Positions 1 to 9,817 of a stretch of 64,000 bases of DNA are shown here, piece after piece. The DNA comes from Ignatzschineria indica (GTDB taxonomy: Bacteria; Pseudomonadota; Gammaproteobacteria; Cardiobacteriales; Wohlfahrtiimonadaceae), in the NCBI RefSeq assembly GCF_003121925.1, contig NZ_QEWR01000002.1, positions 310,001-374,000 of the forward strand, given 5' to 3'. Position numbers and translations under genes: made by a program. Each line of letters starts with the position of its first letter. Position 1 is the stretch's first letter. The notes under the pieces were generated by a model. It did not search any database. It was not told the DNA's origin and saw nothing but the letters and a program-made list of their open reading frames with translations.

Positions 1-2052
1 ACCATCTTCGTTACGGAACTGCTCAAGTGTTAATGGTTCATAATCGTAGAGAGCTCTCATTCTATTTTGCAATTGAAGATTCTCTTCCTCTTCGCGCTTA
101 AGCTTCTCTTTGCGCTTATCAAGATTGAGGCTCATCTCATTGATCTTCCAGAGCTCTAATGTCTTATTCGCCTGTTTTTTAAAGATCTGATGCTTCTCTT
201 CCTCTTTAAAGCGCTCTTTGCTCTTATTTTGCAACTGGGAAGTCACTTCTTCTGTAATAACGACAGAAGGCTCATAATCCGGAGCTGCATCGATAGTATC
301 CCAAGCCATCACATAGAGCTCTTTCGACTCACCAATCTCATTAGGATCATAAATTGAAGGGAGCGTTACATCAGGCTCAACCCCTTTCTCTTGTGTCGAC
401 TCTCCATTTGCGCGGTAAAACTTTGCAATAGTGACTTTCGATTGTCCTGGTTTGGTCGATTTTGCTAAAATTCGGCTAAGATCGATCATCGTCTGAACGG
501 TACCTTTACCAAAGGAGGTTTGACCAGCAATGATTGCTCTCCCCTGATCTTGCATACTGCCGGCAAAAATTTCAGAGGCAGAAGCACTTAAGCGATCGAT
601 TAGAACCACCATAGGACCATCATAGATCAACTCTTCATTAGGGCTCGATTGTGCATCTTGCTGACCATCAAATCCTCGCGTTTGAACAATGGTCTTATCA
701 CTACCGATAAAGAGTGCAGAGAGATCGATCACCTCCGTTAAAGATCCACCACCATTACCGCGTAGATCAATTAAGAGCCCATCAATATGCTCATCATTGA
801 CCAACTTAAGTAGTAATTTTTTAACGTCACGTGTTGTGCTTTTGAAGTCTTGAATCCCTTTTTTACTACCTTCAAAGTCACTATAGAATGCCGGAAGTGT
901 AATAACGCCTAAAGTATATTCCTCTTCACCATTTTCAGAAGGGAGTTGATAGACTTTCGATTTCGCCTCTTGCTCTTCAAGTTTGACCGTATCACGAACG
1001 ATCTTAACAATTTTTTCTGCGCCTTTTCCTTTATTGCCAATCATCTGTAGACGGACAACGGTATCTTTTTCGCCGCGAACCATCTCAACCACTTTATCAA
1101 GACGCATCCCAACAATATCGACAAACTCACCATCTTCACCCTGCGCAACGCCGATAATCTCATCACCGATCTGCACCTGGCCAGTCAAGTCTGCAGGTCC
1201 TCCAGGAACGACCTCTACAATCTTGATGGAATCATCATCTTGGCGCAGAACCGTACCGATCCCTTGCAGTGATAGACTCATACTGATATTAAACTGCTCC
1301 ATCTGTTTAGCAGAGTAGTAACCAGAATGGGGATCAAAACTGAGAGAAACGACATTCATAATAAGACTAAAGAGCTCTCCCTCTTCCATATCATGAATTC
1401 TTTTTTGCCGAGCATTGTAACGCTTCTGAAGCTTCTCTTTCGCCTCTTCAAGGGTCAAGGTATCATCTGTGACCATGAGATTAATTAGCTCATTTTGTAG
1501 ACGATCTTTCCAAAGTTGACGCATCTCGGTCTTATCTTTGGGGAAATTTTCATCTTTGCGCTGAATAACGAGACTCTTATCCACATCGAAGTCAAAATCT
1601 TCAGCTAAGATATCGGTGACCAAAGCATACTGCTCATCCATGCGGATCAGAAGCTGTTGGTACATCTCATAGGGAATCTCTAATTGTGAGCGGCGAATGA
1701 AGTCATCAAAGCTATACTTATATTGCTCAAATTGATCGATATCTGATTGTACGAAGAAGACCTTCTGTGGATCGAGCGCCTTAAGGTAGAGTGTATAGAT
1801 ACGCTCTGAGAGTGCATCATCAATAGGGATACGATCATAATGATATTGTGCCAAAATTGCCGTATGGGCAGAATTGATCAATTGCTCATTATAAGAAGGC
1901 TTCGTGATAATCGGCGTTTTTGGTGTATCGGTTGCAGCGATTGTCGATTGGCCAAATAGAAGTGCTGACGAGATAAAGAGTCCACCGACTAATTTGGCAA
2001 AGCGGCTTTTGATAAATTTTTTCCCATTAACCATTACGTTTTCTATATCCAT
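1..2052 (-). CDS. prc: Carboxy-terminal processing protease Prc/Tsp (3' end cut by window edge)
   Basis: Periplasmic tail-specific protease that degrades proteins by their C-terminal tails and trims envelope proteins (family knowledge). I translated it from the minus strand: 684 codons with no stop before the window edge, close to the 682 residues of E. coli Prc, so only a short tail is missing. The N-terminus has a basic stretch and a hydrophobic segment (LVGGLFISSALLFG) typical of a signal peptide. A PDZ domain follows near residue 240 (LQGIGTVL ... VVPGGPA ... GDEIIGV). The S41 protease core carries the nucleophile serine in SASASEIFAG and the catalytic lysine in GQTSFGKGTVQ. The C-terminal part is rich in charged helix (KRKEKLKREEEE). 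The first ATG is at 2052 and another in frame at 2034; neither has a clear Shine-Dalgarno sequence, so the start is uncertain by six codons. Confidence 0.95.
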   Translation of the reverse strand, partial: MDIENVMVNGKKFIKSRFAKLVGGLFISSALLFGQSTIAATDTPKTPIITKPSYNEQLINSAHTAILAQYHYDRIPIDDALSERIYTLYLKALDPQKVFFVQSDIDQFEQYKYSFDDFIRRSQLEIPYEMYQQLLIRMDEQYALVTDILAEDFDFDVDKSLVIQRKDENFPKDKTEMRQLWKDRLQNELINLMVTDDTLTLEEAKEKLQKRYNARQKRIHDMEEGELFSLIMNVVSLSFDPHSGYYSAKQMEQFNISMSLSLQGIGTVLRQDDDSIKIVEVVPGGPADLTGQVQIGDEIIGVAQGEDGEFVDIVGMRLDKVVEMVRGEKDTVVRLQMIGNKGKGAEKIVKIVRDTVKLEEQEAKSKVYQLPSENGEEEYTLGVITLPAFYSDFEGSKKGIQDFKSTTRDVKKLLLKLVNDEHIDGLLIDLRGNGGGSLTEVIDLSALFIGSDKTIVQTRGFDGQQDAQSSPNEELIYDGPMVVLIDRLSASASEIFAGSMQDQGRAIIAGQTSFGKGTVQTMIDLSRILAKSTKPGQSKVTIAKFYRANGESTQEKGVEPDVTLPSIYDPNEIGESKELYVMAWDTIDAAPDYEPSVVITEEVTSQLQNKSKERFKEEEKHQIFKKQANKTLELWKINEMSLNLDKRKEKLKREEEENLQLQNRMRALYDYEPLTLEQFRNEDG

Positions 2053-2370
2053 TGTCTGTTTGATTAGTTCGCAAATGTTTGCTGATCAAAGATCTATATA
2101 TTTTATATATCTATATATCTATCTATATATCTTTTTGCTGAATACTTTTTGCAATCAGTGCGATAAGAGATATCCCTACCATCGAGAGAATAAGGAATAT
2201 GATCTGTAAGAGTGACCAATAAACACCCTTGTCAGTTCCATTTCAATTGATAAAACTCGTTTTAGTATAGCGGAATCGAGCTTTTTTGTTTAACTTTTTT
2301 GCCTACACTACTTAGAAGTAATCGGTAATGCTGAAGATCACTAGAATTCAATAAAGCCCAATAAAACCCA

Positions 2371-2401
2371 ATAAAAGAGAGTCCTATAATTTTAGGACTC
2401 T
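2371..2401 (-). terminator. Rho-independent terminator of serC
   Basis: A 9-bp perfect stem (AGAGTCCTA at 2378-2386 paired with TAGGACTCT at 2393-2401) lies about 58 bp beyond the serC stop codon. In the minus direction it is followed by a T-rich CTTTTATT run. Confidence 0.75.
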
Positions 2402-2425
2402 TGTAGGGCTCATTTAGAGATATTC

Positions 2426-2446
2426 ATTACGAATTACGAATTACGA
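2426..2446. repeat. Tandem 7-mer ATTACGA x3
   Basis: Three exact head-to-tail copies of ATTACGA lie between the serC stop codon and its terminator, so they would be transcribed in the serC 3' untranslated region. Confidence 0.85.
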
Positions 2447-2458
2447 ATAGAGAACGGA

Positions 2459-3559
2459 CTATGAGTAGTGGCGATCTTCAAAGTCTTTCATAAAGTTCGT
2501 CAAAGCGATGACGCCTTCAATCGGCATTGCATTGTAGATACTTGCTCTCATACCTCCAACACTACGGTGTCCTTTAAGGTTGATCAGATGATTCTCTTCT
2601 GCTTCTTTTAAGAAGAGTGCATCTAAGGTAGGATCTGCGAGTGTAAAAGGAATAGTCATATTTGAGCGGGCATCAACATCCACACGATTACGATAGAGGC
2701 GGCTATTATCGATAGTATTGTAGAGAAGGAATGCTTTTTTATGATTAAGCTTCTCGATCTCCTCTAAGCCACCCTTCTCCTTAAGCTCTTTAAGCACTAA
2801 GCTCATAAGGTAGATTGCAAAAGTTGGCGGTGTGTTGAGCATGGAATCATTTTTAGCCTGTAGCGTATAATTCAAAGCATCAGGAACATATGGAGAGGCA
2901 TTTCCTAATAGATCTTCTCTTACAATAACTAAAGTTAAACCTGCAGGACCAATATTTTTTTGTGCGCCGGCATAGATCACGCCATATTGACTCACATCGA
3001 TCTTACGGGAGAGGATATTAGAGCTCATATCCGCAACAACAGGAATGGGGCTATTTTTAATATCGTAGAAGAACTCAACACCATTGATGGTCTCATTTGA
3101 ACAGAGATGGAGGTAAGCACTATTGGGATTAGGGGAGATCTCATTCTGTTTTGGTACAGAGATATAGCCCTCCTCTTTACCACTATAGAGAATATTGTTT
3201 TTTGCATAACGAGCGCCTTCAGCGGCTGCTTTTTTGGACCAGATCCCCGTCTCTATATAATCAACGGTGGTTTTACCATCACCAATACGATCACCTAATA
3301 GATTGAGAGGCACTAAACCAAATTGTGAAAGACCGCCTCCTTGTAGAAAAAGAACCTTGTAGTTTACCGGGATATCGAGCAACTCACGAAGGTCTGCCTC
3401 ACACTCTTTTGCTAATGCCACAAACTCTTTACTACGATGGGACACTTCCATCACAGAAGCGCCCTGCTTCTGCCAATCGAGAAGTTCTGCTTGCGCCTCT
3501 TTTAAGACTTTATAAGGCATTGTTGCTGGACCTGCACAAAAATTGAATGTCTCTCTCAC
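2459..3559 (-). CDS. serC: Phosphoserine aminotransferase
   Basis: PLP-dependent cytosolic enzyme that converts 3-phosphohydroxypyruvate and glutamate to phosphoserine; it also acts in pyridoxal phosphate synthesis (family knowledge). The 366 residues match the usual family length. The start NFCAGPATMP is the typical SerC N-terminus, and the PLP-binding lysine is Lys201 in YAGAQKNIGPAGLT. The C-terminus has the GHRSVGGMRASIYNA block that binds the substrate phosphate. The start codon is GTG, with AGAGG about 11 nt upstream. The gene stands alone between prc on the same strand and clpP on the other, with its own terminator downstream. Confidence 0.97.
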   Translation of the reverse strand: MRETFNFCAGPATMPYKVLKEAQAELLDWQKQGASVMEVSHRSKEFVALAKECEADLRELLDIPVNYKVLFLQGGGLSQFGLVPLNLLGDRIGDGKTTVDYIETGIWSKKAAAEGARYAKNNILYSGKEEGYISVPKQNEISPNPNSAYLHLCSNETINGVEFFYDIKNSPIPVVADMSSNILSRKIDVSQYGVIYAGAQKNIGPAGLTLVIVREDLLGNASPYVPDALNYTLQAKNDSMLNTPPTFAIYLMSLVLKELKEKGGLEEIEKLNHKKAFLLYNTIDNSRLYRNRVDVDARSNMTIPFTLADPTLDALFLKEAEENHLINLKGHRSVGGMRASIYNAMPIEGVIALTNFMKDFEDRHYS

Positions 3560-4000
3560 TGCGATTAATCCTCTGTTTCTGCTTTAATTAGTGACTTAAA
3601 TAGTTACTTAATAGTTACTTAAGTAGGTTGTTCAAATTAACGAAAAGTACGCTTAAGTCTCATAACCTCATGACGATAAGGTGCTGAATGCTTAAGGCAT
3701 TAAAAAGATAGTACAAATAAAAATGGTATAAAAGTTATCTAAAAAATCACCTCTATCTTACTACTAAGGGCGAGAGATTTCAGAGATATTTTATCCATAA
3801 TTGAAGTGGAGGAATGGGATCTTTGGCTCTCTTTAGGGCAAGATAATTTTTGCGAAACTTCTTAAGCAGATGCAGATTGGAATGATATTTGAGAATATCT
3901 GAATATTATTCATAATGCTTTTTGCTTTTCTGCTAAAATGGCTCGTTTGAAAGAGATTAATTGAGATTAATTGGTTTAAACCACAGAGGGAAAATTCGTA
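3560..4000. other. Divergent spacer between serC and clpP
   Basis: A 441-bp spacer that must hold promoters for serC (minus) and clpP (plus). At 3591-3621 there are three near-copies of GTTACTTA (3591, 3603, 3614; spacing 11-12 bp). I see no convincing sigma-32 heat-shock promoter in front of clpP; TAAAAT about 70 bp upstream could be a sigma-70 -10 element. No RNA gene is recognisable. Confidence 0.5.
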
Positions 4001-4609
4001 ATGTCTTCTATTATCGATACTGAAATGGCGCGTTTAGTGCCTATGGTTGTTGAACAAACTGGTCGTGGAGAGCGTTCATATGATATCTACTCGCGACTTC
4101 TTAAAGAGCGGATTATCTTTATGGTCGGTCAGGTGGAAGATCATATGGCTAACCTAATTGTGGCGCAGCTCCTCTTTTTAGAAGCGGAAGATCCCAATAA
4201 AGATATCCATCTCTACATCAATTCTCCGGGAGGATCTGTCACTGCCGGCATGTCGATCTACGATACAATGCAGTTTGTTAAGCCTGATGTATCAACAATG
4301 TGCTTAGGGCAAGCTTGCAGTATGGGAGCATTCTTATTAACTGCCGGGGCTAAAGGTAAGCGTTTTGCCCTTCCGAATTCACGGGTGATGATTCATCAGC
4401 CACTCGGGGGATATCAGGGGCAAGCGTCTGATATTGAGATCCATACTCGTGAGATGCTTAAAATTAAGAAGCAACTCAATACCCTCCTTGCGCATCATAC
4501 TGGCAAAACAGTTAAACAGATCGAAAAAGATACCGATCGCGATAACTTTATGAGTGCAGAAGAGGCAGTCAAATATGGCTTGATCGATCAGGTCGTCACT
4601 AAGCGTTAA
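4001..4609 (+). CDS. clpP: ATP-dependent Clp protease proteolytic subunit
   Basis: Forms the tetradecameric barrel that degrades substrates fed by ClpX or ClpA (family knowledge). The 202 residues are full length. The catalytic triad is visible as Ser107 ([11 protein letters not shown]), His132 (VMIHQPLGG) and Asp181 ([11 protein letters not shown]). The oxyanion-hole loop is SPGGSVTAG at 75-83. The short N-terminus resembles the propeptide of enterobacterial ClpP. clpX follows after 162 bp on the same strand. No trigger factor gene lies upstream and no lon lies downstream, unlike the common tig-clpP-clpX-lon order. Confidence 0.98.
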   Translation: MSSIIDTEMARLVPMVVEQTGRGERSYDIYSRLLKERIIFMVGQVEDHMANLIVAQLLFLEAEDPNKDIHLYINSPGGSVTAGMSIYDTMQFVKPDVSTMCLGQACSMGAFLLTAGAKGKRFALPNSRVMIHQPLGGYQGQASDIEIHTREMLKIKKQLNTLLAHHTGKTVKQIEKDTDRDNFMSAEEAVKYGLIDQVVTKR

Positions 4610-4689
4610 ATAGATTAACATCATGAGAATCTCTTAAATTGTGCTCAATCGGATTAAATCGAGTCATTCAGATCTATAAAGAAGTCTCT

Positions 4690-4715
4690 GATATGCGATA
4701 TGCGATATGCGATAT
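4690..4715 (+). repeat. Tandem 7-mer GATATGC, 3.7 copies, between clpP and clpX
   Basis: GATATGC is repeated exactly at 4690, 4697 and 4704, and a partial copy (GATAT) starts at 4711. The array sits inside the clpP-clpX spacer about 55 bp before the clpX start codon. Confidence 0.9.
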
Positions 4716-4771
4716 TTAAGAATGATGATATCAAGCGTTGATAAATGAAAGAATTGGAGTGAATTCACACA

Positions 4772-6085
4772 ATGAGTAATAAAACTGATAAACCCACAAA
4801 AAGTATCGAATGCTCCTTCTGTGGTAAAGATCAGAGCGAAGCAGAACGCCTTATCTCAGGAAATGGTGTCTATATCTGTAAAGAGTGTATTGAGCTCTGC
4901 AATAATCTTGTAGTAGAAGATGTTAAAGCTGAGCTTGAAGCGGAGTATGAGAGCCTTCCTACCCCAAAAGAGATCTTTGCACACCTTGATGAGTATGTGA
5001 TTGGTCAAGAAGATGCAAAGCGCACCTTAAGTGTCGCTGTTTACAATCACTATAAACGTCTAGAGAGTGAGCGTTTTTCTGATACGAAAGAGGTTGAGCT
5101 TAGCAAGAGTAATATTCTCCTCATCGGTCCGACAGGATCAGGAAAGACTCTTCTTGCAGAGACTTTAGCAAAAACGCTCAATGTTCCTTTTGCCATCGCT
5201 GATGCAACGACACTGACTGAAGCGGGTTATGTCGGGGAAGATGTTGAAAATATAGTTCTTCGTCTCCTGCAAAACTGTGACTTTGATGTGGAGAGTGCAG
5301 AATCTGGAATTATCTATATCGATGAGATCGATAAGATCTCCCGTAGAAGTGAAAACCCTTCTATTACCCGCGATGTCTCCGGTGAAGGGGTACAACAAGC
5401 GCTCTTGAAGATTATTGAAGGGACAACGGCATCAGTATCGCCAACCGGTGGACGAAAACATCCCAATGCGGAGTTGATCGATGTTAATACTCGCAATATT
5501 CTCTTTATCTGTGGCGGCGCATTCTCTGGCCTTGATAAGATTGTGCAACAACGACAATCGAAAGGGGGGATCGGCTTTGGTGCAGAGGTGAAAGCAGAAG
5601 ATGAGCAGAAGAATATCTCTCAACTCTTATCTGAGGTGGAATCGGAAGATTTAGCGAAGTATGGCTTAATCCCGGAGTTTATTGGCCGCCTTCCTGTTAT
5701 CACAACGCTTGAAGAGTTAGATGAAGATGCGCTTGTCAATATCTTAACGGAACCGAAAAATGCTTTAACAAAGCAATTCTCTTATCTTTTTGAGATGGAA
5801 GATGTCTCATTAGAATTTACAGAATCTGCTTTAAGAGCGATCGCTAAAAAAGCGTTAGCACGTAAAACAGGAGCGCGTGGCTTAAGAAGCATCATCGAAC
5901 ACCTACTTTTAGATACGATGTTTGAACTCCCTTCACTCGATAATGTTGCTAAGGTAATTGTCGATGAGAAGTGTGTGACAGAAGGTGTTGCGCCTGAGAT
6001 TATTTTTCACAAAGATCATCAAAAGAACGATGAGAAAGAGACTTCAACGGAGAGCACCTCTAAAAAGAGCACTTCATCGAAGTAA
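4772..6085 (+). CDS. clpX: ATP-dependent protease ATP-binding subunit ClpX
   Basis: Hexameric AAA+ unfoldase that recognises tagged substrates and threads them into ClpP (family knowledge). The N-terminal zinc-binding domain has Cys14, Cys17, Cys36 and Cys39. Walker A is GPTGSGKT at 119-126, the GYVG pore loop is at 152-155, Walker B is [10 protein letters not shown] at about 180-189, and the RKH loop is near 228-230. The ClpP-binding IGF loop is at 267-269. The 437 residues exceed the E. coli protein by about a dozen, because of a Ser/Thr/Lys-rich tail after residue 410. It is probably cotranscribed with clpP, although the spacer is long enough for its own promoter. Confidence 0.98.
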   Translation: MSNKTDKPTKSIECSFCGKDQSEAERLISGNGVYICKECIELCNNLVVEDVKAELEAEYESLPTPKEIFAHLDEYVIGQEDAKRTLSVAVYNHYKRLESERFSDTKEVELSKSNILLIGPTGSGKTLLAETLAKTLNVPFAIADATTLTEAGYVGEDVENIVLRLLQNCDFDVESAESGIIYIDEIDKISRRSENPSITRDVSGEGVQQALLKIIEGTTASVSPTGGRKHPNAELIDVNTRNILFICGGAFSGLDKIVQQRQSKGGIGFGAEVKAEDEQKNISQLLSEVESEDLAKYGLIPEFIGRLPVITTLEELDEDALVNILTEPKNALTKQFSYLFEMEDVSLEFTESALRAIAKKALARKTGARGLRSIIEHLLLDTMFELPSLDNVAKVIVDEKCVTEGVAPEIIFHKDHQKNDEKETSTESTSKKSTSSK

Positions 6086-6183
6086 CTTATCAGATTAGAT
6101 CAAGTGTTGATAATCAATTTCAGACTGATCCAAACCGACTTAAAAGATTTAATAGAAAAGGAAGAAGAGACTCTTCAAAGATT

Positions 6184-6855
6184 ATGGCAGATCATTTACA
6201 ATCCCCTCCCCCCATCTCAATGCGCTTTCGTGGTTTTCTTCCCGTCGTTATTGATGTGGAAACAGGTGGGGTTAACCCACGAACAGATGCCCTCTTAGAG
6301 ATCGCTGCTGTTGTGATCGATATGAATGATGAGGGTAAACTCACCATGGCAGAGAGTGTTTCTGCACATATTGAGCCAGAGAAAGGGCTTCTTCTCAATC
6401 CTGAGTCGATGAAGATCAACGGCATCAAGATCGATAACCCTTTCCGCTTTGCAATCTCTGAAAAAGAGGCACTGAAGAAGGTCTTTGCTGTTGTTCGTGC
6501 TGCGTTGAAAGAGAAAGGATGCACTCGTGCTATTTTAGTGGGGCATAATGCCCATTTCGATCTTGCATTTTTAAATGCAGCAATCGAGCGGACCGGCATT
6601 AAAAACTCCCCTTTCCATCCCTTCTCCGTCATCGATACGGTAAGCCTTGCCGGCCTTGCTTATGGGCAAACAGTGCTTGCACGGGCGATTCAAGCTGCCG
6701 GCATTGAGTGGGATCATAGTCAAGCTCACTCCGCACTCTATGATACAGAAAAGACGGCAGAGCTATTTTGTAATATAGTCAATATATGGCAGGAGAAAGT
6801 CGGCTTTAATCTCGCCCTGTTTCAACCTAATGATGACCCTATTGATGCCCGATAG
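6184..6855 (+). CDS. rnt: Ribonuclease T (DEDDh 3'-5' exoribonuclease)
   Basis: Trims the 3' ends of tRNA and other stable RNAs, acting as a dimer (family knowledge). The exonuclease motifs are clear: Exo[12 protein letters not shown] with the first Asp and Glu, Exo[13 protein letters not shown], and Exo[17 protein letters not shown] with the DEDDh histidine and last Asp. The 223 residues match the family. The start ATG at 6184 is favoured because the core begins about 20 residues later, as in E. coli RNase T; a purine-rich stretch (GGAAGAAGAG) lies about 18 nt upstream, so initiation may be weak. It lies 98 bp after clpX and 62 bp before gshA, all on the same strand. Confidence 0.95.
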   Translation: MADHLQSPPPISMRFRGFLPVVIDVETGGVNPRTDALLEIAAVVIDMNDEGKLTMAESVSAHIEPEKGLLLNPESMKINGIKIDNPFRFAISEKEALKKVFAVVRAALKEKGCTRAILVGHNAHFDLAFLNAAIERTGIKNSPFHPFSVIDTVSLAGLAYGQTVLARAIQAAGIEWDHSQAHSALYDTEKTAELFCNIVNIWQEKVGFNLALFQPNDDPIDAR

Positions 6856-6917
6856 GCGCAATAGATGCAATAGAATCAGAATGAACAACCCCGTAGTACC
6901 GATAAGAGAGCGTTTGC

Positions 6918-8486
6918 ATGGATAATTTACTAGACCGTTTAGAGAAAAATCTGACACTCCTTGGAAAGCATCAATCCTCCCTCAAAGAGGTTAATATTGG
7001 GCTCGAAAGAGAGACTCTTCGAATCAACCCAGAGACAGGCAGAATTAGTGATAAAGGGCATCCAAAAGCGATCGGCTCGGCATTAACTCACTCCAATATT
7101 ACCACTGACTTTGCAGAATCCCTGCTTGAATTTGTCACAGATCCTGTGGATTCTCCTGAAAAAGCATTGGCAGACCTCAGTGAGATTCAACGATTTGTCT
7201 TAGAGAAGTTAGATAATGAGATCTTTTGGCCTAATTCTATGCCCCCGTTCATTGAATCGGAAGATGAGATCGAAATTGGTCATTATGGCAATTCAAATGA
7301 TGGCAAGATGAAGTCCCTCTATCGCAAAGGATTGAGCCTTCGCTATGGCAAAATGATGCAGGTTATCTCCGGCATTCACTATAATTTCTCCTTAAAAGAT
7401 CATCTCTTTGATGCATTTCAAAATGCATTTGACCGTCAAGAGATAAAAGAGATGAGCTTACAGCAGTTTAAGACGGATCGTTATCTCCATGCCTGTCGCA
7501 ATATCTCTCGCTATGGCTTTGTGATTCCTTTTCTTTTAGGGGCATCGCCGGTAATGGATAAGAGCTTTCTTCGTGGGAAAGAGAATCCTTTTGCGTCGCT
7601 TAATGAAACAGATAGCTATCTTGACCAAGGGGAATCACTACGCCTTTCTGATATCGGTTATGGCAATAATAAGTGCCACTTTGATGTCTCATTCAACACA
7701 ATTGAAGAGTTTACCAAAAATATTCAATTTGCGATTACCACACCATGCAATATCTTCTCTCAAATTCCTGTGGTAGAAAATGGCGAATATAACCAGATCA
7801 ACAACCATATTTTACAGATCGAAAATGAGTATTACGCAAGTGTTCGTCCAAAACAGATTATGCGCCCTGGTGAAAACTTCCTAACCGCGCTCAATCGCCG
7901 TGGAATTGAGTATATTGAGTTGAGATCGATCGATATTAACCCACTCGTAGCGGAGGGTATTGGAATCGATGAGATGCGCTTTGTACAACTTTTGATGACA
8001 GCTTCTATCTTGACCGATGCGCCGGAATTATCGCAAAAAGAGTATGAGCATAATCAGAAAAATATGAAAGCAGTTGCTAAGCGAGGATTAGATCTCGCTC
8101 AAGAATTTAATGTTTCCGGAACAACTCGCACTCTTAAAGCTTCTATTTTAGCGGTATTAGAGTGGTTAACACCTTTGGCACCTATATTAGGAGAAGCGTA
8201 TCAAACAGCTCTTGAGAAGATGTATGCACGCGTTGAAGATCCTTCCCTACTCCCTTCACAACAGGTTTTAACTGCGCTCAAAGAGAGTGGTACGCCTTAT
8301 CAGACATTTTTCTTAACGCAGGCGAAAAAGCTCTATCAAAAAGAGCTCAAGCCTTTAGATGAGAAGAGTCGCGTTGCATTTGAAGAGAGTGCCATCAGAT
8401 CTCTGGAGAAACAGCAAGCAATTGAAGCTTCACCTCAAATCCCATTTGCGCAATATCTAGATCACTATTTCCAATTTGAATCTTAA
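6918..8486 (+). CDS. gshA: Glutamate-cysteine ligase
   Basis: Catalyses the first and rate-limiting step of glutathione synthesis, ATP-dependent coupling of glutamate and cysteine (family knowledge). At 522 residues it has the length of the gammaproteobacterial GshA type (about 518), which is unrelated to the plant/alpha type. Conserved blocks include IGLERETLRINP (about 27-38), TDFAESLLEFVTDP (about 61-74) with the metal-binding glutamates, ISGIHYNFSL and YIELRSIDINP. gshB is not in the window. No regulatory motif was seen upstream; the gene closely follows rnt. Confidence 0.96.
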   Translation: MDNLLDRLEKNLTLLGKHQSSLKEVNIGLERETLRINPETGRISDKGHPKAIGSALTHSNITTDFAESLLEFVTDPVDSPEKALADLSEIQRFVLEKLDNEIFWPNSMPPFIESEDEIEIGHYGNSNDGKMKSLYRKGLSLRYGKMMQVISGIHYNFSLKDHLFDAFQNAFDRQEIKEMSLQQFKTDRYLHACRNISRYGFVIPFLLGASPVMDKSFLRGKENPFASLNETDSYLDQGESLRLSDIGYGNNKCHFDVSFNTIEEFTKNIQFAITTPCNIFSQIPVVENGEYNQINNHILQIENEYYASVRPKQIMRPGENFLTALNRRGIEYIELRSIDINPLVAEGIGIDEMRFVQLLMTASILTDAPELSQKEYEHNQKNMKAVAKRGLDLAQEFNVSGTTRTLKASILAVLEWLTPLAPILGEAYQTALEKMYARVEDPSLLPSQQVLTALKESGTPYQTFFLTQAKKLYQKELKPLDEKSRVAFEESAIRSLEKQQAIEASPQIPFAQYLDHYFQFES

Positions 8487-8563
8487 AATTTAAATAGTTT
8501 GGATCTAAAAATTTGAATCTAGAACTATCTATGTAGCTATCAGTCAATTTGGTAGATATTTTT

Positions 8564-8591
8564 CGCGCAATTAGGGAGATTTAATTGCGCG
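8564..8591 (+). other. Strong hairpin between gshA and the TerC-like gene
   Basis: Perfect 10-bp stem CGCGCAATTA / TAATTGCGCG with an 8-nt loop, 78 nt after the gshA stop codon. The following bases (CTTTACCTC) are only weakly T-rich, so it may be a poor terminator or part of the leader of the next gene. It does not resemble the manganese yybP-ykoY riboswitch that precedes alx in some bacteria. Confidence 0.5.
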
Positions 8592-8705
8592 CTTTACCTC
8601 TTGAGGGGCTTCTTAAATTACCTTTCACTAAAGATATAGACCTTGATAGCAAAATCCCATAAACTTACGCTTTATTTATCTACCCTTTTTTAGAGGTATT
8701 TCTCA

Positions 8706-9755
8706 GTGACTGAAGTTGTCGCACAAACAATCGAATCCACTGCGCATATCGCGCAGGAGGTTCACTCCTTAGGCTCCCCCCTTCTCTATACTATCTTTGC
8801 TATCGTCGTTGCCGTGATGATCCTTATCGACATGTTTGCACTCAAAGCTAGTGGCGATCATCGTGTTAGCGTAAAAGAGGCCTTGATCTGGACGCTCATC
8901 TGGATTACCGTCGCGCTACTCTTTATGGCGGGAATCTGGGGTTATATCCGTTATATGTTGCCGCCAGAGATCCTTATTCCTAGTGAATTTGCAACAACGA
9001 GTGAATATGCAACGAGTAAAGCGCTTGAGTTTTTGACCGGCTATATCGTTGAAAAATCACTCTCGATCGATAATATCTTTATCTTTCTGCTTATCTTTAG
9101 CTTCTTCAAAGTTCCCAATATCTATCAGCGCCGCGTCTTAGTCTATGGCGTTTTAGCCGCGGTCTTTTTGCGGGTTGTGATGGTATTGATCGGTAGCTTC
9201 TTGATCTCTAAATTTGAGTGGATTCTCTACGTCTTTGGCGCATTCCTCCTCTTTACCGGGATCAAGATGTGCTTTGGTCATGATGATGAGGCAGATTTGA
9301 GTGAAAATAAGATCGTCAAATGGACTAAAAAGTTTGTTAAGACAACTGATGAGTATCAAAAAGAGCACTTCTTTATTGTCAAAGAGGGAGTTCGTTACGC
9401 AACACCGCTCTTTATCGTTTTAGTTTTAATTACCATCTCCGATATCATCTTTGCAGTCGATTCGGTGCCGGCGGTCTTCTCTATCACTGCTGATCCTTTT
9501 ATTGTGATGACCTCTAACGTCTTTGCAATTTTAGGATTAAGAGCAATGTATTTCCTCTTAGCAGATATGGCAGAACGCTTCCATCTACTACAATATGGTT
9601 TGGCGATTATCTTGATCTTTATCGGTATTAAGATGTTGGTCCTCTATTTCGACTACCACTTCCCGATTACGATCTCTTTAATAATTATTTTAGGAACTTT
9701 AGTGGGTTCGATCATCTTATCTCTAATGATACCCCCTAAAAAACGATCTTCTTAA
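8706..9755 (+). CDS. TerC/Alx-family integral membrane protein
   Basis: Inner membrane protein of the TerC family; members such as Alx are linked to manganese export or tellurite/pH responses (family knowledge). The 349 residues contain about nine hydrophobic segments. The family blocks are visible as EKSLSIDNIFIFLLIF (around 117-132) with the acidic in-membrane residues, and ISDIIFAVDSVPAVFSIT (around 243-260), the second acidic repeat. The start is GTG at 8706 with GAGG about 10 nt upstream. It has a strong terminator directly after the stop codon. I assign the family with confidence but not the substrate. Confidence 0.9.
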   Translation: MTEVVAQTIESTAHIAQEVHSLGSPLLYTIFAIVVAVMILIDMFALKASGDHRVSVKEALIWTLIWITVALLFMAGIWGYIRYMLPPEILIPSEFATTSEYATSKALEFLTGYIVEKSLSIDNIFIFLLIFSFFKVPNIYQRRVLVYGVLAAVFLRVVMVLIGSFLISKFEWILYVFGAFLLFTGIKMCFGHDDEADLSENKIVKWTKKFVKTTDEYQKEHFFIVKEGVRYATPLFIVLVLITISDIIFAVDSVPAVFSITADPFIVMTSNVFAILGLRAMYFLLADMAERFHLLQYGLAIILIFIGIKMLVLYFDYHFPITISLIIILGTLVGSIILSLMIPPKKRSS

Positions 9756-9761
9756 CCCCAT

Positions 9762-9790
9762 AAGTCTCGTACTACCTGCGAGACTTTTTT
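9762..9790 (+). terminator. Rho-independent terminator after the TerC-like gene
   Basis: Stem AAGTCTCG (9762-9769) / CGAGACTT (9779-9786) followed at once by a T-run, starting 7 bp after the stop codon. Confidence 0.9.
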
Positions 9791-9817
9791 CATTTCTCTT
9801 CGCAAAAAGGACGCGTC

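Larger units (their letters stand above)
2053..2458. other. Spacer between prc and serC
   Basis: This 406-bp gene-free stretch should hold the prc promoter and the serC terminator. It contains an ATCT/ATAT-rich low-complexity run at 2091-2132, near-repeats of CAATAAAACC around 2350-2375, the serC terminator hairpin, and three exact copies of the 7-mer ATTACGA. A plus-strand open frame across 1904-2209 overlaps the start of prc and looks spurious. Confidence 0.6.

Noticed and set aside
1904-2209. Plus-strand open frame of 101 codons
   Set aside because: It overlaps the 5' end of prc on the other strand, and its second half is low-complexity TATATCT sequence; no family resemblance.
3700-4000. 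Sigma-32 heat-shock promoter for clpP
   Set aside because: No match to CTTGAA and CCCCAT at proper spacing was found.
8487-8705. Possible manganese (yybP-ykoY) riboswitch before the TerC-like gene
   Set aside because: The conserved core of that riboswitch is absent; only a simple 10-bp hairpin is present.
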